A stretch of DNA of 64,000 nt from CAJXVA01 sp963761755 (GTDB lineage: Bacteria; Myxococcota_A; Polyangia; Nannocystales; Nannocystaceae). The notes under the pieces were generated by a model. That model was not told the DNA's origin, did no database searches, and was given only the letters and a program-made list of their open reading frames with translations. The stretch spans positions 558,001-622,000 of the forward strand of contig CAVXIC010000012.1 of NCBI GenBank assembly GCA_963761755.1, in the 5' to 3' direction. Position numbers and translations under genes: made by a program. Shown here piece after piece: positions 24,155-31,283 of the stretch (position 1 is its first letter; every line of letters begins with the position of its first letter).

Positions 24155-25639
24155 CTAGATCGGAGCCCGCTCCAGCACCGCGAGCGACCCCGGGGGGACG
24201 AGCTGTGCCGAGGTGAACAGCAGCCCGGGATCTGCAGCGGTCACGCAGACGCCCTCGGGGTCGCGCCGATAGACCTCGCCCTCGTACGGACCGCCGATCC
24301 GGCTGGCCCCGAAGAGCAGGGTTCCGCACTCGGGGCTGTAGTCCAGGACGCTGACCCAGCCCGTCGCGGTGGTGGGCGCGTAGAACACGGGGTCGGAGCA
24401 GTCGGCGTCGCCGAAGTACAGCGCAATGGCCGTCGGCTCGGGCGCGCAGCGGGAGGATCCGGTGCCGTCGGGCCGAAGGATGCACGGGGTGCTCAGCTCG
24501 GTGTCGAACCATAGCGGCGTCGGCTGTCCCAGCGGCTCGCCGGCGCTCGCGAGGGGCTGCTGGAGCTGCAGGCGTCCCGAGCCCTCACGCCCGAGGGTGA
24601 CCGGGGGCGCGTCGCCGGGCTCGAACGGGCGGTACGCGTGGAAGCTGATAGGTTCGCCCCAGACCGTCTCGGCGAGGGATGTGCAGCTGAATCCGTCGTC
24701 TCTCCACAGCGCCTCCTGCTCGAAGTCATCGGTGATCGTGCCGAGGCTCCCCACGCCGGTCTCGATGAACCGGGGCTGGGGACACTGAGGAAAGGGGTAG
24801 GCGACCGCGACGTCGCCCTGGGTGCAGGCGGCATCGACATGCAGCGTGGAGTCGGTCGTGCCCAGCCATGAGGCGATGCAGATGCTCGTGTCGTCGATCT
24901 CGACGATGCTGCAGGGGAAGTCCGTGTCGAGCTCGACCGGGCCCGCCCACTGCGAGGAGCCGTCCTCGCCGCTGTACGTCCAGCGGCCGAGCAGGCCGTC
25001 GATCTCGGTCCGGGAGCGGGACGCTGCGACGAGCATCGAGGGGGCCAGTGGCTCGAGTCGGTACCCCGCCACCTCCGGGCGCTCGATGCAGGCGCCGTCG
25101 GGATCCCGAAAGTAGGTCGCGGACACCGCCGCGCCGCGGCGCATCGGCGTTCCGGGGCCGCATCCGGTCGGGTACAGGGTGCCCAGCGGCGGAACCGCCT
25201 CGCAGTCCGAGTCATAGGTTGCGGGGGTCGAGCAGTCGGCGTCCGCAAAGACCGCGTCGGCCCAGCGTGCCGCGGGCGTGCACGCGAACCCGTCGACGGT
25301 CTCGGCGAAGTCGCACTCGACCTCCAGCTCGATATCGAACCACCGGACCAGCCGCGCCTGACCGTCCTCGTCCCGCTCGACGACCGGCCGCAGCCGGTCT
25401 CCGGCCACCCAAGGCTCGAGATCTTCGGGGGCATCCGTGGTGCTGGAGTCGTCACCCGCCGATCCGCTGGTGCTCGAGGAGTCGTCGCCGCCGGGGATCC
25501 CCGTACTCCCCCCCGACGTCTCGTCATCGGTGGCGGAGGTGCTCGACCCGCCGCTGGCAGGAGGTCGCGCCGGGTCGGCGCAGGCGGGGAGCAGGAGGAG
25601 GCCCGTGAGGGCCAGGCGCATCGCTTCGGAGGTGTTCAT
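24155..25639 (-). CDS. Lipoprotein with three tandem Cys-containing repeats
   Basis: A 494-residue lipoprotein with signal and lipobox LLPAC (around C20). The ATG at 25639 is used; one at 25621 is equally possible. A Ser/Thr/Asp/Gly linker of ~50 residues precedes three related units of about 130 residues. Each opens with a 'D-x-E-L' strand and a cysteine (FDIELEVECDF, VELDTDFPCSI, FDTELSTPCIL), followed by 'C.P', then 'DADCS.P', then 'TGCGPG/SPECG' and a closing R-x-P/D-x-x-G-x-C. The duplication is evident only by internal comparison. The protein is presumably outside the cell; no enzyme motif is seen. A copy of the shared upstream motif lies at 25713-25740, 74 bp before the start. Confidence 0.86.
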   Translation of the reverse strand: MNTSEAMRLALTGLLLLPACADPARPPASGGSSTSATDDETSGGSTGIPGGDDSSSTSGSAGDDSSTTDAPEDLEPWVAGDRLRPVVERDEDGQARLVRWFDIELEVECDFAETVDGFACTPAARWADAVFADADCSTPATYDSDCEAVPPLGTLYPTGCGPGTPMRRGAAVSATYFRDPDGACIERPEVAGYRLEPLAPSMLVAASRSRTEIDGLLGRWTYSGEDGSSQWAGPVELDTDFPCSIVEIDDTSICIASWLGTTDSTLHVDAACTQGDVAVAYPFPQCPQPRFIETGVGSLGTITDDFEQEALWRDDGFSCTSLAETVWGEPISFHAYRPFEPGDAPPVTLGREGSGRLQLQQPLASAGEPLGQPTPLWFDTELSTPCILRPDGTGSSRCAPEPTAIALYFGDADCSDPVFYAPTTATGWVSVLDYSPECGTLLFGASRIGGPYEGEVYRRDPEGVCVTAADPGLLFTSAQLVPPGSLAVLERAPI

Positions 25640-25712
25640 GGTCGTAACGCAGTCCAAGGGCCGCGCAGGACGCATGGCTGCCTGATCCGGTGGTTGCCGC
25701 GGCGGGGGCACC

Positions 25713-25740
25713 GTTCCCGAGAAAAGTACGCCTCGGGCCT
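25713..25740 (-). promoter_or_regulatory. Shared upstream motif, copy B
   Basis: On the minus strand it reads GGCGTACTTTTCTCGGGAAC (25732 to 25713), nearly identical to the copy before the ECF sigma gene and related to the TATACT-containing element at 23404-23428. It precedes the repeat lipoprotein gene by 74 bp. A regulon member of the sigma factor is one explanation. Confidence 0.35.
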
Positions 25741-25744
25741 CGGC

Positions 25745-26533
25745 TCAGGTCAGACCGAAGACGCGGCGCGTGTTGGCGGTCGCGAGCGCCGCGACCGCCT
25801 CGGGCGTCTGCCCGCGCAGCCTCGCGACCGCACCGAGCACGTGCGGGAGCATGGCGGGCTCGTTGCGCCTGGGCGTGCCCTTGGGCGCGTCGCGGGGGGT
25901 CAAGAACGGCGCATCCGTCTCGAGCATCAAGCGGTCTTCGGGGATCATCGCGACCGCCTCCCGCAGCGCGTGTCCGCGCCGCTCATCGCAGACCCAGCCG
26001 GTGATGCCCAAGGACGCGCCCATCGCGAGGTAGCGGGCGGCCTGCTCGGGGCCGCCGGTGAAACAGTGCACGACCATCCCCACGAGCCGGGCGTGCATCG
26101 GCTCGAGCAGCTCGCACAGCGCCTCGTGGGCGTCGCGCTCGTGCAAGAACACGGGGAGCTGAACCTCGGCGGCGATCTCCAGCTGCGCCTGTAGACACGC
26201 GCGCTGGTCTTGGGGCGAGGAGAAGTTGCGGTTGAAGTCCAGGCCGCACTCGCCGATCGCGACCACCTCCTCGCGAGCGGCCAACGCACGGATCGCGGTC
26301 GCGGTGGCTGCCGTGAAGTCTCGCGCGTGGTGCGGGTGGGTCCCCGCCGTGGCCGACAGATGCGCCCGATCGTCCCGGGCCAGGGCCGCAGCCGCCTCGC
26401 TGGTCGCGGCGTTGGTGCCAGTGATGATCATGTGATGCACACCGGCCGCGCGCGCCCGCTGCAGCACCTCGGCGCGGTCGGCCTCGAAGGACCGGTGCGC
26501 CAGGTTCAACCCGATGTCGATGAGCTCGAGCAT
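25745..26533 (-). CDS. tatD: TatD family metal-dependent hydrolase (DNase)
   Basis: A 262-residue TIM-barrel hydrolase. Diagnostic motifs are DIGLNL at the N-terminus, GTHPHHARD, AIGECGLDF (metal-binding Glu), LPVFLHERDA, VHCFTGGPEQAA and LMLETDAPFLTP (catalytic Asp). TatD proteins are magnesium-dependent 3'-5' exonucleases acting on DNA and RNA ends, linked to DNA repair and tRNA quality control. Length and motifs are standard. The start at 26533 is ATG with MLELIDIG. The gene is divergent from topoisomerase III (219 bp between starts). This is the tatD type (starting DIGLNL) rather than ycfH/ycjM. Confidence 0.93.
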   Translation of the reverse strand: MLELIDIGLNLAHRSFEADRAEVLQRARAAGVHHMIITGTNAATSEAAAALARDDRAHLSATAGTHPHHARDFTAATATAIRALAAREEVVAIGECGLDFNRNFSSPQDQRACLQAQLEIAAEVQLPVFLHERDAHEALCELLEPMHARLVGMVVHCFTGGPEQAARYLAMGASLGITGWVCDERRGHALREAVAMIPEDRLMLETDAPFLTPRDAPKGTPRRNEPAMLPHVLGAVARLRGQTPEAVAALATANTRRVFGLT

Positions 26534-26752
26534 GCGATCGCCGGCTCGGGCTTGCTAGAAATCGTCGGGGACGATGCCCGGGACGCGAAGATCACGCCGA
26601 CCATGACGGCGAGGCCCCTGGGTCTGGGCGGAGGGCGGCGCGTAGGGGGTGAACTCGGACATCTTCGACATGGTACCTGGCCGCAGGTGTGGGGGGCGAC
26701 TTGCGAAGGCCCGCCGCCTCCTGTCACGTTCCGTACCACCCGCCCGCTCACC

Positions 26753-29113
26753 ATGAAGGTCGTGCTCACCGAAAAGCCCTCCGTGGCCCGCGAACTTGCC
26801 GCCTATCTGGGCGCGACCAGCCGCCGGGACGGCTACTTCGAGGGCAAGGGCTACCAGGTGACCTGGGCGCTGGGTCACCTCGTCGGCTTGAGCGAACCCC
26901 ACGCCTACGATCCGGCGCTGCGGCGCTGGAGTCTGCAGACCCTGCCGATCGTGCCCAAGCCCTTCACCTTGGCGCTCACCGGTGATGCTCGCGCCAAAGC
27001 GCAGTACCAACGGGTCGCCGCGCTCCTCCGCAAGGCCAGCACGATCATCTGCGCCACCGATGCAGGCCGCGAGGGTGAGCTGATCTTTCGCAACATCGCG
27101 CAGATGAGCCGCTGCACCACGAAGCCGACCCAGCGGCTGTGGCTGAGCTCGCTGACGCCGGCCGCGATCGCAGCCGCGTTCTCCAGGCTCGAGCCGGCCA
27201 AGGCCTACGACGACCTGGCCGCCGCCGCGCGCTGCCGCAGCCAGGCCGATTGGCTCGTCGGCCTCAACGCCACGCGCGCCTACACCGTCGCGTATGGGGA
27301 TGGCGGGGTGCTGTGGAGCGTCGGGCGGGTGCAGACCCCGGTGCTCGCGCTCATCGCAGAACGCGACGACGAGATCGTCGAGTTCGTGCCGGTCCCATGG
27401 TTCGAGCTGCGCACCCGGTACCGCGACGTGCTGTTCATCAGCACCGGCAAACGGTTCGAGACCCAGGCCGACGCCGACGACCTCGCGCGGACGATTGCGA
27501 GCGAGCCCTTCGTCATCGAGGGCGTGCAAACGCGGACGCAGCACGTCAAGCCGCCCGAGCTCTACGACCTCACGGCGCTGCAGCGCGACATGAACGTGCG
27601 CTACGGGATGTCCGCGGCCCAGACCCTCAGCCAGGTCCAGGCGCTGTACGAGAGCAAGGCGGTCACGTACCCGCGGACCGACTCTCGGCATCTTCCGGTG
27701 GGCATGAAGAAGGAGATGCCCGGCCTGCTCGCCGCGCTGGCCCGGCAGTATCCCCAGGCCGTCGGTGGCTTGGATCGGTCCGCGCTCCGCATGACCTCAC
27801 GCACCTTCGACGACGCCAAGATCACCGACCACCACGCGATCATCCCCACCACGCGACCGGGCCCGACGGGGGATCGGGTCTACGACGCGATCGCCCTGCG
27901 CACCATCGCCTCCTTCTACCCGGACTGCGAGAAGGCGCTGACCACCGTCGATGGCACCGCGGCCGAGGTGCGGCTGCGGGCCAAGGGCGTGCGGGTCGTC
28001 AAGCCAGGGTTCACCTCGGTCTTGCCCGGCCCGAAGTCCACCACCAGCTCCGAGCAGGCGCTGCCGGCCTTCGTTCGGGGGGAGCAGGGTCCGCACCAGC
28101 CCGAGGTTCACGCGGGGCAGACCCAGCCGCCCAAGCACTTCACCGACAGCTCGCTGTTGGGCGCGATGGAGACCGCGGGGCGGCTCGTCGACGACGAACA
28201 GCTCAAACGAGCGCTGAAGGCCAGAGGCCTGGGCACGCCGGCCACCCGGGCGTCGATCATCGAAACCCTCTTGCGCCGCGACTACGTCCGAAGGGACGAC
28301 AAGGCCCTTCGGGCGACCGATCTCGGCCGCTATCTCATCGCGCTGCTGCGGGACCCCATCCTCAAGTCCGCCGAGCTGACCGGTGAGTGGGAAGCCAAGC
28401 TGCAGGAGGTCGAGGCCGGGCGCCTGGGCGCCGACGCCTTCATGGCGGAGATCGAAACCTTCACCCGGTCGCTGATCAGCGCCAGCGCGTCACGGGAGCT
28501 GGACACCGACGGTCTCGGGCCGTGCCCGCGATGCGCGGCGCCTGTGATCGAGGGCAAGCGTGGGTTCGGCTGCAGCCGGTGGCAGGCGGGCTGCGCCTAC
28601 GTGCTGTGGAAGTCCTTCGAGGGGATCGAGGTCACCCAGGACATGGCGCGAGAGCTCTTGCAGCACCGGCTGCTCGCGGCGCCCGTGAGCGTCGACGGGT
28701 CGCCCGCGCAGCTTTGTCTCACCCGAGCGGGCACGGTGCGGGCGCTGGCGATCCCCACCGCCGCATCCCAGTCCCAAGGTCGCGCTACGCGCGGGAGGTC
28801 GGGCGCGCGAGGCTCCTCCGGCACGCGCCACGCGTCGCCCAAGGGCGAACAGGTGCTGGGGACGTGCCCTGGCTGCGGGAGCCCCGTGACCGAGCAGCCC
28901 AAGTCCTATTCGTGCAGCCGCTGGCGGCAGGGGTGCACGTTCGTGATCTGGAAGACGATGTCCAGCAAGCGCATCTCGGGGTCGATGGCCACCAAGCTGC
29001 TCGAGCGGGGCTGCACGCAGGTGCTCAAGGGCTTCGTCTCCAAGGCCGGCAAGAAGTTCGATGCGCGTCTGCGGGTCTCGGACGGCAAGGTCGAGTTCGA
29101 GTTCGAGCGCTGA
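26753..29113 (+). CDS. topB: DNA topoisomerase III (type IA)
   Basis: A 786-residue type IA topoisomerase. The Toprim domain opens MKVVLTEKPSVARELA and carries ICATDAGREGELIFR with the metal-binding acids. The active-site tyrosine is Y306 in AVTYPRTDSRHL. Further motifs are WLVGLNATRAYT, SVGRVQTPVLALI, ITDHHAIIPT and GLGTPATRASIIETLL. The C-terminus has two related Cys modules, CPRCAAPVIEGKRGFGCSRW and CPGCGSPVTEQPKSYSCSRW, separated by a basic Arg/Ser/Gly linker. They resemble the zinc-ribbon-like elements of TopB/TraE enzymes that bind single-stranded DNA. It relaxes negatively supercoiled DNA and decatenates replication intermediates. No conjugation genes are adjacent, so it is likely chromosomal housekeeping. 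Confidence 0.96.
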   Translation: MKVVLTEKPSVARELAAYLGATSRRDGYFEGKGYQVTWALGHLVGLSEPHAYDPALRRWSLQTLPIVPKPFTLALTGDARAKAQYQRVAALLRKASTIICATDAGREGELIFRNIAQMSRCTTKPTQRLWLSSLTPAAIAAAFSRLEPAKAYDDLAAAARCRSQADWLVGLNATRAYTVAYGDGGVLWSVGRVQTPVLALIAERDDEIVEFVPVPWFELRTRYRDVLFISTGKRFETQADADDLARTIASEPFVIEGVQTRTQHVKPPELYDLTALQRDMNVRYGMSAAQTLSQVQALYESKAVTYPRTDSRHLPVGMKKEMPGLLAALARQYPQAVGGLDRSALRMTSRTFDDAKITDHHAIIPTTRPGPTGDRVYDAIALRTIASFYPDCEKALTTVDGTAAEVRLRAKGVRVVKPGFTSVLPGPKSTTSSEQALPAFVRGEQGPHQPEVHAGQTQPPKHFTDSSLLGAMETAGRLVDDEQLKRALKARGLGTPATRASIIETLLRRDYVRRDDKALRATDLGRYLIALLRDPILKSAELTGEWEAKLQEVEAGRLGADAFMAEIETFTRSLISASASRELDTDGLGPCPRCAAPVIEGKRGFGCSRWQAGCAYVLWKSFEGIEVTQDMARELLQHRLLAAPVSVDGSPAQLCLTRAGTVRALAIPTAASQSQGRATRGRSGARGSSGTRHASPKGEQVLGTCPGCGSPVTEQPKSYSCSRWRQGCTFVIWKTMSSKRISGSMATKLLERGCTQVLKGFVSKAGKKFDARLRVSDGKVEFEFER

Positions 29114-29171
29114 GCGAAGAAATCGTCGTGATCCGCTGAAGCGCGCGCTGGGGCTCGACTATCCTGTCGGC

Positions 29172-30470
29172 ATGCATCCCCGTGGGATTCTGGTCGCCGC
29201 CGCTTGTCTCGGGGCCGCGTTCGCGCCCGCCACCGTCTCGGCAGAACCTCCGCTGCAGCTGCCGTGGTCGTGTGGAGACAGCTATCCGGTCACCAACGGC
29301 CACAACACGAACACGCACACCGGCATGGACGCGTGGGCCTGGGACTTCGGCCTGCCGGTGGGCACCGAGGTGGTCGCGCCGGCCGATGGTGTGGTGCGGC
29401 TGATCAAGATGAACTCGACGCAGGGCGGGTGCAACTCCGCCTACGCCAACGACGCCAACTACGTGGTCGTCGACTTCGGCGACGGCACCGAGGCGCTGCT
29501 GATGCATCTGCAGCACGACAGCTCCAACCTCAGCGTCGGCCAGCCCGTGCAGCAGGGTGACGTCGTCGGGCGGGTGGGCTTGACCGGGTGGGTCTGCGGG
29601 GCGCACCTTCACTTCCAGATCCAGCAGACGTGCGGCAGCTGGTGGTGTCAGAGTCAGTCGGCGAGCTTCGAGGGCGTCGGCAACCCGGGGGAGGGCGCGC
29701 CCTTGAGCAGCGGCAACTGTCCCTGGGCCGCGCCGTGCGACCAGACGCTCGATGGAACGACCACCACGATCGACGACGCCGATCCGGCCTGCTTCGATCG
29801 CATCTCCAGCTGGTTTTGGCCCGGCGCCGAGGGCTTCGACGATGGGCACGTGTATACGTGGGCCAACGACGCGCGCGCGGCAGACACGCTCGGCGTGTGG
29901 AACTTCGACGTCGAGGTGCCCGGAGACTATCGCCTCGAGGTGTTCATCCCCGAGCTGGACGCGAACGCCGAGTTGGCCCGCTACGAGGTGCAGACGGGGG
30001 CGGAGATCCTCACGCTCGGCCCCGTGGATCAGTCCGGCAGCAAGGGATGGGTGGACATCGGCATCGTCGCATTCTCGCCGGGCGCGGAGCACTGGGTTCG
30101 GCTGGCGGACAACACCGGGGAGGCGCGCGCGCTGGATCGGAAGCTGGCGTTCGACGCCATCCGGCTCACGTTCGAGCCGGCCACGGGATCCACGGACGGT
30201 GGCAGCGGCGGCAGCGGTGACAGCGGTGGAGGCGATGGCGGCGCCGAGACCCAGAGCAGCACGGGGGAGGGACTGCCCACCTCCGACGGCGGGGCGAACG
30301 CGAGCGCATCCGGCGTGCCCGATACGTCCCCAGGGGACACCGACGCCCCGGCGGCAACCGGAGGGTCGAGCGGCTGCAGCGTCGCGCCAGCGCCAGGTCG
30401 GGGCGACTATGGTCCTGGCGCTTGGTTGCTCTGCGTCGCGCTCGCGGGTCGTCGCCGACGCCGCGCGTAG
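29172..30470 (+). CDS. M23 peptidase with golvesin-like domain and MYXO-CTERM-like tail
   Basis: A 432-residue secreted protein. After the signal peptide (MHPRGILVAAACLGAAF) comes a LytM/M23 zinc peptidase domain: HTGMDAWAWDF (H49, D53), LLMHLQHD and GAHLHFQI supply the metal ligands and catalytic His. Such enzymes cut peptidoglycan cross-bridges. Residues about 205-335 resemble the golvesin C-terminal carbohydrate-binding domain (YTWANDARAADTLGVWNF, GDYRLEVFIPE, WVDIGIVAFSPG). A Gly/Ser/Asp/Thr linker leads to a SGCSVAP cysteine, a hydrophobic helix and terminal RRRRRA, which is a MYXO-CTERM-type anchoring signal. It is likely a surface or secreted cell-wall hydrolase, relevant to predation or growth. 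The 24-base repeats lie just after its stop. Confidence 0.9.
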   Translation: MHPRGILVAAACLGAAFAPATVSAEPPLQLPWSCGDSYPVTNGHNTNTHTGMDAWAWDFGLPVGTEVVAPADGVVRLIKMNSTQGGCNSAYANDANYVVVDFGDGTEALLMHLQHDSSNLSVGQPVQQGDVVGRVGLTGWVCGAHLHFQIQQTCGSWWCQSQSASFEGVGNPGEGAPLSSGNCPWAAPCDQTLDGTTTTIDDADPACFDRISSWFWPGAEGFDDGHVYTWANDARAADTLGVWNFDVEVPGDYRLEVFIPELDANAELARYEVQTGAEILTLGPVDQSGSKGWVDIGIVAFSPGAEHWVRLADNTGEARALDRKLAFDAIRLTFEPATGSTDGGSGGSGDSGGGDGGAETQSSTGEGLPTSDGGANASASGVPDTSPGDTDAPAATGGSSGCSVAPAPGRGDYGPGAWLLCVALAGRRRRRA

Positions 30471-30496
30471 CGTCGCGCGCGTCAGCGTCAGTCCAG

Positions 30497-30558
30497 ACGC
30501 GACCACCCGGACGCGACCACTGGGCGCGACCCGGACGCGACCACTGGGCGCGACGGGG
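30497..30558. repeat. 24-bp direct repeat between convergent genes
   Basis: Two 24-base copies (30511-30534 and 30535-30558) beginning acgcgaccactgggcgcgac, preceded by a partial copy (30497-30510), fill most of the gap between the stops of the M23 gene and the lipoprotein gene. They are G+C-rich and could fold, but no terminator with a U-run is seen. Confidence 0.85.
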
Positions 30559-30568
30559 AGCGGAACTC

Positions 30569-31096
30569 TTACGACCCCGACCCGGCCGCCTCCGCGGTGC
30601 CCACGCCTGGGTGACCCACGCCTGAGTGAAGTGCAGCGACGTCGCAGCGGCCGTCCTCGCACTGCGCGTAGATGCGCTCGTCGTCCACGCATTGGACCAC
30701 CGGACACAGGCCGCACCTGCGGCGGTACTCGTCGTCCAGCATGCGCAGCTCCTCCCGGATGGGTTCGAGTTCGACCGGATCGGCCACCGCCACGTAGCAG
30801 GAGATCGACGGCAGGCAGGCATCGGCGAGCATCTCGTCGGCGACGAGCGTGTCGCAGTTCGCGTCGCGGGCGCAGCTCATCGTCGAGGCGAGGAGCGATT
30901 GAACGTCTTCGGAGATGCGCTCGCACGCTTCGTAGTCCACCGGGTCGTCATCGATGACGGTGAAGCCGTCGACCGCGGCGCTCTGGGCCGGATCGTCCTC
31001 GGCCTCGGTCGGCGCGGTCCCGCAGGCGCCGAGCGTGAGCGCGGCAGAGGCGAGCGAGAGGAGCAGGGCCAGGCTTCGGGGGCGCTTCAAATTCAT
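30569..31096 (-). CDS. Cys-rich lipoprotein, paralogue-like to 12645-13172
   Basis: A 175-residue lipoprotein with signal MNLKRPRSLALLLSLAS and lipobox TLGAC near residue 25. The mature domain has the order: acidic helix, then CARDANCDTLV, ACLPSISCYV, a Leu/Asp/Glu helix, CGLCPVVQC and CEDGRC. This matches the layout of the lipoprotein at 12645-13172 (cysteines at corresponding spacing and the terminal C..GRC), though overall identity looks low. The last 20 residues after the final Cys are Gly/Ala/Ser. The gene is alone on its strand between the M23 peptidase and the spermidine-synthase-like gene. Function unknown. Confidence 0.85.
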   Translation of the reverse strand: MNLKRPRSLALLLSLASAALTLGACGTAPTEAEDDPAQSAAVDGFTVIDDDPVDYEACERISEDVQSLLASTMSCARDANCDTLVADEMLADACLPSISCYVAVADPVELEPIREELRMLDDEYRRRCGLCPVVQCVDDERIYAQCEDGRCDVAALHSGVGHPGVGTAEAAGSGS

Positions 31097-31283
31097 GCTT
31101 CACAGTTCGTGCAACCTGCGTTCCAGGTCGCTCGGACCCCGGGCGCAGGACCCCAGGTGAGCGTTCGGCCACGACCGTGCGTCGTCTCGTGGCACACCCG
31201 TGCGGGCCCGCACGGCGACAGGCGATGGCGCAATCGGGTCGCAGCGCGCCTTGAACAGGGCGTCGCTCTGATAGAACCCCGAG

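Noticed and set aside
26534..26752. A gene in the tatD-topB gap
   Set aside because: Frames are short and antisense to promoter space; nothing coding-like is seen.
30471..30568. Rho-independent terminator
   Set aside because: Repeats can fold, but there is no run of T after a stem.
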